Below, in pieces: positions 45,201 to 56,949 of a stretch of 64,000 nucleotides of DNA (its first letter is position 1; every line of letters begins with the position of its first letter). The position numbers and the translations under genes were made by a program. Where the stretch lies: assembly GCF_004193775.1 (NCBI RefSeq), contig NC_041003.1, positions 23,676,685-23,740,684 on the forward strand. Reading direction: 5' to 3'. This DNA is from Glycine soja (Eukaryota; Streptophyta; Magnoliopsida; Fabales; Fabaceae). The notes beneath the pieces were generated by a model. It saw nothing but the letters and a program-made list of their open reading frames with translations, did not search any database and had not been told where the DNA came from.

Positions 45201-48200
45201 AGCTATGTTTCATGATTGCCTAAGTGCGGACCCTCAAGGCAATCCTCCATTCTCCCCCTTTTTTCGGAGCCCCATGAATGTTATTGCCTAGCGCTGTTCA
45301 TGTGTCCTCCACCTTCGAGTTTACAGCTATGTTTCATGATTGCCTAAGTGCGGACCCTCAAGGCAATCCTCCATTCTCCCCCTTTTTCGAAGCCGCATGA
45401 ATGTTATTGCCTAGCGCTGTTCATGTGTCCTCCACCTTCGAATTTCGAGCTATGATTCATGATTGGCTAAGTGCGGACCCCCAAGGCAATCCTCCATTCT
45501 CCCCCTTTTTTCGGAGATCCTTGAATTTTATTGCCTAGCGCTGTTCATGTGTCCTCCACCTTCAAGTTTGGAGCTATGTTTCATGATTGCCTAAGTGTGG
45601 ACCCTAGAGGTAATCCTCCATTCTCCCCCTTTTTCATAGCCCCATGAATGTTATTGCCTAGCGCTGTTCATGTGTCCTCCACCTTCAAGTTTGGAGCTAT
45701 GTTTCATGATTGCCTAAGTGCGAACACTCAAGGCAATCCTCCATTCTCCCCCCAATTTTCGGAGCCCCATGAATGTTATTGCCTAGCGTTGTTAATGTGT
45801 TCTCCACCTTCGAGTTTGCAGCTATGCTTCAGGATTGCCTAAGTGCGGACTCTCAAGGAAATCCACCATTCTCCCCCTTTTTCGGAGCCCCATGAATGTT
45901 ATTGCCTAGGACTGTTCATGTGTCCTCCACCTTCGAGTTTGGAGCTAATATCATGATTGCCTAAGTGCGGACCCTCAAGGAAATCCTCCATTCTCCCCCT
46001 TTTTCAGAGCCCCATGAATGTTATTGCCTAGCGCTATTCATGTGTCCTCCACCTTTGAGTTTAGAGCTATGTTTCATGATTGCCTAAGTGCGGACCCTCA
46101 AGGCAATCCCCCATTCTCCCCCTTTTTTCGGAGCCCTATGAATATTATTGCCTAGCATTGTTCATGTGTCCTCCACCTTCAAGTTTGGAGCTATGTTTCA
46201 TGATTGCCTAAGTTCGGACCCTCAAGGAAATCCTCCATTCTCCCCCTTTTTTCGGAGCCCCATGAATGTTATTGCCTAGCGCTGTTCATGTGTCCTCCAC
46301 CTTTGAGTTTGGAGCTATGTTTCATGATTTCCTAAGTGTGGACCCTCAAGGAAATCCTCCATTCTCCCCCCTTTTTCGGAGCCCCATGAATGTTATTGCC
46401 TAGCGCTGTTCATGTGTCCTCCACCTTTGAGTTTGGAGCTATGTTTCATGATTTCCTAAGTGTGGACCCTCAAGGCAATCCTCCATTCTCCCCCCTTTTT
46501 CGGAGCCCCATGAATGTTATTGCCTAGCGCTGTTCATGTGTCCTCCACCTTCGAGTTTGGCGCTATGTTTCATGATTGCCTAAGTGCGGACCCTCAAGGC
46601 AATCCTCCATTCTCCCCCTTTTTTCGGAGCTCCATGAATGTTATTTCCTGGCGATGTTCATCTGTCCTCCACCTTCGACTTTGGAGCTATGTTTCATGAT
46701 TGCCTAAGTTCGGACCCTCAAGGCAATCCTCCATACTCCCCATTTTTTCGGAGCCCCATGAATGTTATTGCCTAGCGCTGTTCATGTGTCCTCCACCTTC
46801 GAGTTTGGAGCTATGTTTCATGATTGCCTAAGTGCGGACCCTGAAGCCAAACCTCCATTCTCCCCCTTTTTTCGGAGCCCTATGAATATTATTGCCTAGC
46901 ACTGTTCATGTGTCCTCCACCTTCAAGTTTGGAGCTATGTTTCAGGATTGCCTAAGTTCGGACCCTCAAGGAAATCCTCCATTCTCCCCCTTTTTTCGGA
47001 GCCCCATGAATGTTATTGCCTAGCGCTGTTCATGTGTCCTCCACCTTTGAGTTTGGAGCTATGTTTCATGATTTCCTAAGTGTGGACCCTCACGGAAATC
47101 CTCCATTCTCCCCCCTTTTTCGGAGCCCCATGAATGTTATTGCCTAGCGCTGTTCATGTGTCCTCCACCTTTGAGTTTGGAGGTATGTTTCATGATTGCC
47201 TAAGTGTGGACCCTCAAGGCAATCCTCCATTCTCCCCCCTTTTTCGGAGCCCCATGAATGTTATTGCCTAGCGCTGTTCATGTGTCCTCCACCTTCGAGT
47301 TTGGAGCTATGTTTCATGATTGCCTAAGTGCGGACCCTCAAGGCAATCCTCCATTCTCCCCCTTTTTTCGGAGCTCCATGAATGTTATTTCCTAGCGATG
47401 TTCATCTGTCCTCCACCTTCGAGTTTGGAGCTATGTTTCATGATTGCCTAAGTTCGGACCCTCAAGGCAATCCTCCATACTCCCCATTTTTTCGGAGCCC
47501 CATGAATGTTATTGCCTAGCGCTGTTCATGTGTCCTCCACCTTCGAGTTTGGAGCTATGTTTCATGATTGCCTAAGTGCGGACCCAGAAGCCAAACCTCC
47601 ATTCTCCCCCTTTTTTCGAGCCCTATGAATATTATTGCCTAGCACTGTTCATGTGTCCTCCACCTTCAAGTTTGGAGCTATGTTTCATGATTGCCTAAGT
47701 GTGGACCCTCAAGGCAATCCTCCATTCTCCCCCTTTTTTCGGAGACCCATGAATTTTATTGCCTAGCGCTGTTTATTTGTCCAGCACCTTCGAGTTTGGA
47801 GCTATGTTTCATGATTGCCTAAGTGCGGACCCTCAAGGCAATCCTCCATTCTCCCCCTTTTTTCGGAGCCCCATGAATATTATTGCCTAGCGCTGTTCAT
47901 GTGTCCTCCACCTTCGAGTTTGGAGCTATGTTTCATGATTGCCTAAGTGCGGACCCTCAAGGCAATCCTCCATTCTCCCCCTTTTTTCGGAGCCCCATGA
48001 ATGTTATTGCCTAGCGCTGTTTATGTGTCCTCAACCTTCGACTTTGGAGCTATGTTTCAGGATTGCCTAAGTTCGGACCCTCAAGGCAATCCTCCATTCT
48101 CCCCCTTTTTTCGGAGCCCCATGAATGTTATTGCCTAGCGCTGTTCATGTGTCCTCCACCTTCGAGTTTGGAGCTATGTTTCATGATTGCCTAAGTGCGG

Positions 48201-49254
48201 ACCCTCAAGGCAATCCTCCATTCTCCCCCTTTTTTCGGAGCCCCATGAATGTTATTGCCTAGCGCTGTTCATGTGTCCTCCACCCTCAAGTTTGGAGGTA
48301 TGTTTCATGATTGCCTAAGTGTGGACCCTCAAGGCAATCCTCCATTCTCCCCCTTTTTTCGGAGCCCCATGAATGTTATTGCCTAGCGCTGTTCATGTGT
48401 CCTCCACCTTTGAGTTTGGAGCTATGTTTCATGATTTCCTAAGTGTGGACCCTCAAGGCAATCCTCCATTCTCCCCCTTTTTTCGGAGACCCATGAATTT
48501 TATTGCCTAGCGCTGTTTATTTGTCCAGCACCTTCGAGTTTGGAGCTATGTTTCATGATTGCCTAAGTGCGGACCCTCAAGGCAATCCTCCATTCTCCCC
48601 CTTTTTTCGGAGCCCCATGAATATTATTGCCTAGCGCTGTTTATGTGTCCTCAACCTTCGACTTTGGAGCTATGTTTCAGGATTGCCTAAGTGCGGACCC
48701 TCAAGGCAATCCTCCATTCTCCCCCTTTTTTCGGAGCCCCATGAATGTTATTGCCTAGCGCTGTTCATGTGTCCTCAACCTTCGACTTTGGAGCTATTTT
48801 TCAGGATTGCCTAAGTTCGGACCCTCAAGGCAATCCTCCATTCTCCCCCTTTTTTCGGAGCCCCATGAATGTTATTGCCTAGCGCTGTTCATGTGTCCTC
48901 AACCTTCGACTTTGGAGCTATGTTTCAGGATTGCCTAAGTTCGGACCCTCAAGGCAATCCTCCATTCTCCCCCTTTTTTCGGAGCCCCATGAATGTTATT
49001 GCCTAGCGCTGTTCATGTGTCCTCCACCTTCGAGTTTGGAGCTATGTTTCATGATTGCCTAAGTGCGGACCCTCAAGGCAAACCTCCATTCTCCCCCTTT
49101 TTTCGGAGACCTATGAATATTATTGCCTAGCATTGTTCATGTGTCCTCCACCCTCAAGTTTGGAGCTATGTTTCATGATTGCCTAAGTGCGGACCCTCAA
49201 GGCAATCCTCCATTCTCCCCCCTTTTAAGGAGCCCCATGAATGTTATTGCCTAG
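39293..49254. repeat. 124-bp satellite array, about 80 copies
   Basis: This is a 10-kb head-to-tail array. The monomer reads CGCTGTTCATGTGTCCTCC, then TTCGAGTTTGGAGCTATG, GATTGCCTAAGTGCGGACCC, CAAGGCAATCCTCCATTC, CCCCTTTTTTCGGAGCCCC, ATGAATGTTATTGCCTAG. Single-base variants recur at multi-monomer spacing, indicating duplicated blocks. The monomer looks like an old dimer of two related halves of about 57 and 67 bp. Small ORFs of about 60 codons recur with the monomers and are not genes. It is linked to element 3' ends, since A carries two units just before its LTR remnant. Confidence 0.95.
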
Positions 49255-50925
49255 TGTCATACCCTAATTTCGTCCGGGGACCTTTGCTAGATGACATGCG
49301 ACCATTCTTTGGTCCTTGTGAGGTGCTTGGCACCCATCATTAGGCAATTTGTGAAATTTCAGGACATGCCGGAAAACCAAAAAAATATTGATGCACAATC
49401 CGTAAGTTTCCGTGACACACCGGAAATCAAAAGGAAGCATCGTTGCATAATTAAGTGAGGTTCCGTAACATTCCGTAAGTCAAAATGGGGATGATTATGT
49501 AATTCGCAAGGTTCCGTAACATTACGGAAAGAAAACAAGTATCGTTACGAAATTCGTAAGTTTCCGTAACTTTACGAAAAAGAGAATCACCAAAAAAACA
49601 GCAGAGGGGGTGAACTTGGTAAAAATGGGGGTGCAAATAGCACCCAGGCCCATTTGGGCCCTCCAGAAGATTCCTCCAGAAGGCGGTTGCTTCTGGAGGA
49701 AGCAACCCTGCTCGCCTGGGCGAGCTGAGCTCGCCTGGGCGAGCTGGGCGGCAACCACCTCCCCTATTTTGCTATAAATAGGGGAGGAAATGAAGAAGAA
49801 AAGGATCCCAGCCCCTTAGGCACTTCTCTCTCTTTGGAAATTGCTTGGAAAAATCGTTTCCGTGAAGAAAATCTAAGCCGAGGCGCTTCCGAAACGTTTT
49901 CGTAACGTTTTCCGTGAGGAATCTCGCAAAGGTTTGAACCGTTCTTCGACGTTCTTCATTCGTTCTTCATCGTTCTTCGATCTTCAACGGGTAAGTACCT
50001 CGAACCAAGCTTTTCGATTCATTCTATGTACCCGTAGTGGTCCACATTGTGTTTCGTGCATTTTCATTCTCGTTTTGTTTACTTTTTATACCCCCTGTTG
50101 ACGTGCTTAAGCCATTTTACTTAAGTCGTTTCTCGCTTAACTTAAAAATAAAATAAATTTCCACCGAACGTTTGAATTGTATCATCCATTAACTTCGGTT
50201 AAAATCAATTCCGACCGTTCGGTCGTGCCGTAACCACGTTGGAAATCAAAAAGAGGTAAAAAATAATATAATAATCAAAAAGACATCTTTTAGTAAAATA
50301 AAGCGGAAAATCAATCGGACGTTTTCTCTTTGGGATTTCTCATTCTTAACCGAATTGATTAATAACTAAAGTGAAACTAAGGCTAAAATCAACTCGCCTA
50401 GTCAAGCTCGTCCACAAAAATAGGCTTTTGAAGTTTGTCATTTCAATTTCTCACTAAGTAAAATGGATCATTTTTAAGGTCCAACGCCTTAAAATGATCA
50501 CCACTTAAGTAAAAAAGAATCACTTGATAAGAAAGAACTACGTAGGTCTGATTTTCTCATCCCAAATTGAGGAATACGTAGGAGCAAAGGGAAACACCCT
50601 TGTCGACCACAAAAAAGGAAAAAAATATAAAAAGGGTATAAAGGATATAAGGACATAAAAGGGAACGTAAAAATCAAAGTCATGTTTGCACATTCAATTA
50701 AAGGCTGCCGTCCCTTGGGACGGACGTGTGGGGTGCTAATACCTTCCCCGTGCGTAAATACAACTCCCGAACCTTTCACTAAAAAGTTCGTAGATCTCGT
50801 CTTTTCCGGTTTTTCCGACGTTTTCCTCAAATAAACGTTGGTGGCGACTCCGCGCGTATTCCTTTCGGGGAACACGCATCCCGCGAGTCACGCTTCGCCC
50901 TCCCGCCGAAGGGTAGGTTGCGACA
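49255..50925 (+). mobile_element. 5' LTR of element C, complete, interrupting the 124-bp array
   Basis: This 1671-bp LTR, TGTCATACCC to GGTTGCGACA, is followed by a perfect primer site. The preceding bases are array sequence ending CCTAG, with no polypurine tract, so it reads as the 5' LTR of a new insertion rather than the 3' LTR of B. It holds the TTACGGAA octamers, two adjacent GC palindromes (about 49709-49747), a TATA box (49773-49780), donor-like GTAAGT (49991-49996), one CTACGTAG block (about 50535-50610) and the terminal-region hairpin (50708-50723). It lacks the 50-bp minisatellite of LTR B. Confidence 0.93.
49773..49780 (+). promoter_or_regulatory. TATA box of element C 5' LTR
   Basis: TATAAATA followed by GGGGAGG; the likely promoter for ORF1 of C. 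Confidence 0.72.
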
Positions 50926-50927
50926 GT

Positions 50928-50945
50928 TGGCGACTCCACTGGGGA
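50928..50945 (+). promoter_or_regulatory. Primer binding site, tRNA-Arg(ACG)
   Basis: TGGCGACTCCACTGGGGA, identical to the site of element B and complementary to the tRNA-Arg(ACG) 3' end. Confidence 0.85.
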
Positions 50946-51792
50946 CTTGTTTTTTAGAGAGTTAGGCCATTTAATCTTGTGCAATGTTTTACCATGACTT
51001 ACCCCTTTGTTGGTTTCCTTTCATTATGTTCTTGTGTATATAAACTCTTTGTTGCTTTTAGTGCGTTTTAAATGTATGCGTGAAGTAAATATTTATTCAT
51101 TTGATGCACACAAACACCAACACTATTTGCACACACTGTGAGTGAAAAAGGGCCCTATACCCGGGTTCATGGGAGCATAAGGAGTGGAGGTGAATCTGTG
51201 ATCATGCTAGGTCTCCGACTTGCTTGATTACAGTGAACCCTCATCTAGAGCTTTTCTCTTTGAAAACCTATTGTTGCTAGTAGTCCCTACTGCTACAATA
51301 TGTTCTTCAAAGGGGATGATACCTCTAGAAACCATCAAGAGAGATATAACTACCTTGGGGATTATTGCTAAAAACCTAGTTAGTTCTCTCCCTTATAGGT
51401 CCCTTAAATAGGGGCACGAAGCAAACACGCTGCGTGCCATTTTTCACACTGCCATGCATGAGTATCATATACCCTTTTGTTTATGTTCGGTAAATATTGT
51501 CATACTGTGTACATTCCTGCATTGTGTCTTTTGCATAGGCATTGCATATGGGTTCTGTCTTGATCCCTACTGTAAACAAACCAACGGAGGGTTCGTGTCG
51601 CCTTCTTAAAAACATGCGTTGGGGCATTTTTGCTACCCCTAGACGTCGTATCTAGGAAGGGGACAAATTCCCCGGACCCCCGCATTCCTAGATTGCATCT
51701 GTGTCATATGCATTCCATCATGCATTCATCCATTCCACCCATGAGATATCGGAGTTTTGATTTGCACCAGCTTTTATCTCACTTTAGTAAGC
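50946..51792 (+). other. 5' leader of element C
   Basis: Non-coding leader collinear with B 28356-29206, with the same conserved palindromic block near 51150 and the pre-ORF1 copy of the direct repeat at about 51560-51700. Confidence 0.6.
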
Positions 51793-53658
51793 ATGGGAAC
51801 AAATCAAACCGGCAAGAGGTTCTACCAAGTCAAGGTCAAAAGCCCAGATACCACCAGCATCAAGGAATTAGGGCGGTTGATGGAACCCCTCCAAATGCAA
51901 TCCTTCCGCAAGACTTACGGAAAAATCTTAGAATTGACCATAGCAGAGGTGTCCATAGAAGCCATTGCATCACTTACCCAATACTACGACCAGCCCTTGA
52001 GATGCTTCACATTCGGGGACTTCCAATTAGTACCAACCATTGAAGAATTTGAAGAAATTCTAGGATGTCCTCTCGGGGGAAGAAAACCATATCTTTCCTC
52101 CGGGTGTCTCCCCTCTTTGAGCAGAATTGCAACTGTGGTCAAGGATTCAGCCAGAGGTTTGCACCGCATAAAACAGACTCGAAACGGCATAGCGGGCCTA
52201 CCACAGAAGTACCTAGAAGACAAGCCGAGGGGTATGGCCAATCAAGGAGATTGGGTCCCGTTTATGGATGTGTTAGCTTTGCTAATTTTTGGGGTCGTCC
52301 TCTTTCCAAACGTGGATGGTTTGGTAGACCTAGCAGCAATCGACACTTTCCTTGCCTACCACCATAGCAAGGAAAGTCCGGTGGTAGCTGTCTTGGCAGA
52401 TCTATTTGACACGTTTGACCGAAGGTGCGAAAAGAGTAGCGCACGGATCATCTGTTGCTTACCCGCCCTCTGTGTTTGGTTGGTTTCGCACTTGTTCCAA
52501 CAAGACACAAGACATCCATGTCCGCTCCTGAGCCATCGCTCGTGTACTGAAAAGAGGAGAATAGATTGGGACCGACTCTTGGCCGGGATAGGAGGTAGAA
52601 CAATCAGTTGGTTCCCCCGATGGAAGGAAGGGAAAGAAGGAGTCCTTTTCTCATGTGGAAGATACCCAAACATTCCGCTGGTAGGAACGAGGGGTTGTAT
52701 TAACTACAATCCCGCGCTCGCTATAAGACAACTAGGGTACCCCATGAGGGGAGCACCGACGGAAGAAAGCATGTCTCCTTTCCTTGTGAGGGATTTCGGC
52801 GCACAAAATTCCAAGACTATACAAAGAATCCATAAGGCGTGGGAAACCCCGTTAAAGAAAGATCAAGAGCTTAGAGGCATTCGTAATGGCATCATTGGTG
52901 GGTACCACGAATGGCTGAAAGTTCATATACGAGGTTTAGATTGTCTCGCCAAGTTAAAAGTCGTCAGCGAAGAGAGTTTTGAAGCACCGGAAGAGGACGA
53001 AGAAGTCCAAACTCTCAAAAGCGAGTTAGGAAAGGCAAAACTTGCCAAGGAGAAGTTCAAGTTGGCCGCTACACACGTTCGGAAGGAGTGTGCCGGATTA
53101 CGGGAAGAGAATGCAATTACTGCAAAAGCCCTTGAACAAGAGACCAAGAGGGCTCGCAAGGAAGAGTATGGCCGGAACAAATTTCGCGGAGCTCTATGGG
53201 GTAGCAATAGTGAACTCAAGTTGCGAAGGGAAGAAAGAGACCAGTCGCGAGCACATAGCATGGTTCTGAAAGAGGAGTTAATTGCTTGTTCAAGGTCCAA
53301 AAGAAGCTTGTCTCAGCATTTATGCGAGACGGAGACCAACATGCTAGCTATCATCGCCAAGTACCAAGAAGAGTTAGGTCTAGCCATGGCCCACGAGCAT
53401 AGAATCGCGGATGAGTATGCTCAAGTATATGCGGAAAAAGAGGCTAGAGGAAGGGTGATCGACTCTTTACACCAAGAGGCAACCATGTGGATGGATCGGT
53501 TTGCTCTTACCTTGAACGGGAGTCAAGAACTTCCCCGATTGTTAGCCAAGGCCAAGGCGATGGCAGACACCTACTCCGCCCCCGAAGAGATTCACGGGCT
53601 TCTCGGCTATTGTCAGCATATGATAGACTTAATGGCCCACATAATTAGAAATCGTTAG
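51793..53658 (+). CDS. Ogre-type ORF1 protein of element C, intact
   Basis: A second complete 621-residue ORF1, about 95% identical to the copy in B by eye, with the same start context (ATG 51793, A at -3, G at +4) and the same stop. The N-terminal domain and coiled-coil C-terminal third are both preserved. Most of the roughly 31 differences are conservative (Arg/Lys, Glu/Asp, Val/Ile, Met/Ile); Trp to Cys and Leu to Pro are exceptions. The following spacer and gag match B, but gag is broken. The function is unknown. Transcription would come from the LTR at 49255-50925. Confidence 0.82.
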   Translation: MGTNQTGKRFYQVKVKSPDTTSIKELGRLMEPLQMQSFRKTYGKILELTIAEVSIEAIASLTQYYDQPLRCFTFGDFQLVPTIEEFEEILGCPLGGRKPYLSSGCLPSLSRIATVVKDSARGLHRIKQTRNGIAGLPQKYLEDKPRGMANQGDWVPFMDVLALLIFGVVLFPNVDGLVDLAAIDTFLAYHHSKESPVVAVLADLFDTFDRRCEKSSARIICCLPALCVWLVSHLFQQDTRHPCPLLSHRSCTEKRRIDWDRLLAGIGGRTISWFPRWKEGKEGVLFSCGRYPNIPLVGTRGCINYNPALAIRQLGYPMRGAPTEESMSPFLVRDFGAQNSKTIQRIHKAWETPLKKDQELRGIRNGIIGGYHEWLKVHIRGLDCLAKLKVVSEESFEAPEEDEEVQTLKSELGKAKLAKEKFKLAATHVRKECAGLREENAITAKALEQETKRARKEEYGRNKFRGALWGSNSELKLRREERDQSRAHSMVLKEELIACSRSKRSLSQHLCETETNMLAIIAKYQEELGLAMAHEHRIADEYAQVYAEKEARGRVIDSLHQEATMWMDRFALTLNGSQELPRLLAKAKAMADTYSAPEEIHGLLGYCQHMIDLMAHIIRNR

Positions 53659-54825
53659 GAAACTTGTATGGTCTCTCAGACCTTGACTAGATACGACTTC
53701 TTTTTTTTGAAATAAAATGAGTTGGTCCCATGTTTCTACTCCAAAAAGCTTGTGCAAATCAAATCACTCCTGCATTTTATCTCTATCATGCATTGTATGT
53801 TGGTCTCGTCCTTTGTCACGGGAAGCCGGAAGGTCCATATCACCTTCTTAATTGTACACATGGGGCACTGCGCCCCCAAATGCGCGAGTAAGAAGAGATA
53901 ATTTTCCGGGCTCTCGTGTCCGTAAAATGCATTCATCGCATAAGCATCTCTTCATAACATCATAATGGACATATCCTGCATTTGTCCGTTATCATATTTC
54001 GGCCTCACATTTTGCATGAGTCATGGCATCATCATGCATATGCGTTCAACAAACTTTTTGATCTGCGAAATTGCATACCATTTGTTTTCATGTTTGCTCA
54101 TCCTTGCGTTTTTCTCTACAAAACAAAAACAAAAAAAAAGGGAAGTACGAAACTTCACACTACATTCTTAGTTTCATGTGTTAGGCACCACGAGCCAACC
54201 ATGTTGGGATCATAAACCCGTTTCACTTAAAAACAAAATAATTGAACATGGTACCTAATGCATGGTTAACTAGGAAATGGTGTTTCTTCGGGCATCTCAA
54301 TTTCATAATTACATTTTCCATGCATAAGCTTAAAGTATGCCCGAGTCATTCATCCCTATGAGATGTTGTTGAAGTATTGGCGATCAGAATTGCCATTCCT
54401 TGGATTATAGGGTTGAACCAAGCTCATGCTTTTACAAAAAGGTTCATCAAGTCAAGTTGAAATATGGAAGTAACCGTCTTGCAAAATTGGGGCAAAAGAT
54501 GAATCGAGTCACATCACTGCTTCGTCTACTGCCAAACATATTTAGGATTATTGATGTCCTTGTTACTTCCAGTTTCACCTTGACAAAGATGTCATGGACC
54601 ATGTTGAAAATCTAAATTGATTCAACCCCATATCTTGCGTAAAAATTCGCAATACTTCAACTGTACATCATTCGCATGCATCCATGCTTTTCATTGGTTG
54701 CATTGCTCATTGCATTCTTTCCTTGAAAAATAATAAAATAAAATAAATGAACTTAATCATTGTTATCAAAAAGAAAAGGACACGCTTTACGGCGCCCTTA
54801 CCGAACTCGTGCTAGAGCTAGAGTA
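53659..54825 (+). other. ORF1-gag spacer of element C
   Basis: Collinear with B 31073-32232; it contains the post-ORF1 copy of the direct repeat at about 53790-53930. No conserved ORF. Confidence 0.6.
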
Positions 54826-56568
54826 ATGGGTGAAGCGGAGGAGGTGCAAGAGAAGATGAAGGCCGAAATGGAGGCCATAAAAGAGCAAATGGCCACAATG
54901 ATGAAGGCCATGATGAGCATGAAGAAGATAATGGAAGCCAATGCGATTATAGTTGCCGCTATTAGTGCTGTCGCTAAAGTGAACCCGATGCTCCCATCTG
55001 GCCTCAAGCAAATGAATCATCCAACCTCAAATATGGTAGCAAAGATTTGGGAAGTACGGATGACCCCATGATGTGCAAATTCAAAACAAGCACGCCTTCC
55101 CATCATATGGCTTGGCTCCCAACTATACACCACCCAATGTGGCATACACTCTCAATGAAAATCTCAATAACTCCACTCCGATACTCATTGAGAACAAATA
55201 ACCTCATCAGGCACATATCTCTCAAACCATGGGGGAGACACATGAAATTCCCCACACAATCTAGCCGACTTCGAGCCTTGGCTCGGATATACCACTGAAG
55301 GGCAAGCAGTTGGTGGTATACCCCTACAAAACCCTTTGGAGGCCCTCAGTATCACCCACAACTGCACCTCTTGCATTCCACAGCGGTAAAAACCCTCATG
55401 CTATGGCAGAATGGGAAAGTTGGATCATCTAGAGGAAAGGCTCAGGGCCATTGAAGGAGGTGAAGATTATGCCTTTGCTACTAAAAGAGTGTTCCTAGAA
55501 CCCAATATCATCACCCCTCCCAAGTTCAAGGTGCTGGACCTTGACAAGTACAAGGGGACTACTTGTCCCAAGAACCATCTAAAGATGTATTGTCAGAAGA
55601 TGGGGGAAATACGCAAAAGATGAGAATTGCCAATACATTCCTTCCAAGAAAGTCTTACTGGGGTAGCTGTTACCTGGTACACTAACTTGGAATCTTCCCG
55701 AGTCCATTCTTGGAAGGACCTAATGGTTGCCTTTGTTAGGCAGTATCAGTACAATTTTGATATGGTTCCGGATAGGATGCAACTACAGAACATTTGCAAA
55801 AAGGGGGACGAATCTTTCAAAGAACACGCCCAAAAGGTGGAGGGATCTGGCGGCTCCAGGTGGTACCCCAATGATGGAAAGGGAGACGATGATCGTGATG
55901 GTAGACACATTATCGATACTCTACTATGAAAAGATGGTGGGCTCGCACCCTCAAGCTTTGCGATTTGGTCTTCGCCAGTGAAAGGATCAATGTGGGTCCG
56001 AAAAGAGGCAAATTTGATCATCCTACTAGGACGACTGAGAAAACTGGGGCAAATGAAGAGGGTGAGAAGAGGGAGAAACCCATGCTGTGACTGCCATTCC
56101 TATACGGCCAAGTTCCCACCAAACCCAACAATGTCATTACTCAGTCAATAACAAACCCCTCCTTACCACCACCCAGTTATCCACAAAGGCCATCCCTAAA
56201 TCAACCACAAAGTCTGTCTACCGCACTTCCAATGACGAAGACCACTTTAGCACAAAAAAAAAAAAAAAAAAAAAAAAAAAACACCAACCAAGAAATGAAT
56301 TTTGCAGCGAAAAGCCTGTAGGACTCACCCCAAATTCCGGTGTCATATGCTAACTTGCTCCCATATCTACTTGATAACGCAATGGTAGCCATAACCCCTG
56401 CTAGGTTCCCTCAAACCCCCATTTTTCTGAGGATATGACTCGAACGCAACAGGTGCATATCGTGGGGGAGCCCTGGGGCATTCCATTGAGCACTGTATGA
56501 CCCTCAGGCGTAAGGTGCAAGGTCTAATTGATGCGGGCTGGTTGAAATTTGAGGAGAATCGCGTGTAA
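54826..56568 (+). pseudogene. gag: gag of element C, multiply frameshifted
   Basis: Gag homology runs from ATG 54826 to TAA at 56566-56568. The codon that is TAA in A and B is CAA here (55223-55225). One-base losses relative to B cluster between 55250 and 56120 (for example near 55256, 55340, 55409, 55480, 55620, 55860, 55943 and 56070), many in short homopolymers. Gag core motifs GVAVTWYTNLE and AFVRQYQYNFDM remain readable. Either the gene is decayed or the consensus sequence is poor here. A run of about 30 A residues is at 56254-56280. Confidence 0.8.
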
Positions 56569-56949
56569 ATCCTGACATTGACAAGAGATGCCACACATGG
56601 GGCAATTTTGGAAAACTGTTGTTAGACGTCTCTAATGACTCATCAGGATTTTCAAGTGCAAGCCATTGGTCAGTTTGCTCAAGCGACCTGCGCTCCTGAG
56701 TTTGGACTTCCAAGACCGTTCATTCAGAGATTACTCGTCTTGCACGTTGGTGGGGTTGCCGTAAAACAATGAGTAAAGTTCGAAACAAATAAGTTTCAAA
56801 ATAAAAAATAAGTTTCAAAATAAAAAAAAAAAAAAAAAAAAAAAAGAAAAAAAAAAGAGCATTTGATTGATTGTGTTTTCAAGACGTTCATGTGACCTCA
56901 TTCCGGAAAGTCTGTCTTTTTAGAGAGAAGTGGGTTATCAAGAATAGGA
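56569..56949 (+). other. Post-gag junction of element C (no pol)
   Basis: Same join and sequence as in A and B; the A-rich run differs by a few bases from B. No pol domain. Confidence 0.6.

Noticed and set aside
39293..49254. Recurrent ORFs of about 60 codons in the 124-bp array as a gene family
   Set aside because: They follow the monomer and break whenever the period shifts by one base; no conserved start or domain.
39293..49254. Soybean centromeric satellite (CentGm)
   Set aside because: Those monomers are about 91-92 bp as I remember; this unit is 124 bp and is linked to retrotransposon 3' ends. A sequence search would be needed to exclude other satellites.
26260..50925. B as a complete element bounded by LTRs 26260-28335 and 49255-50925
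   Set aside because: The second LTR has no polypurine tract before it, differs in length by 405 bp, and is followed by its own primer site and ORF1; it is better read as the 5' LTR of C.
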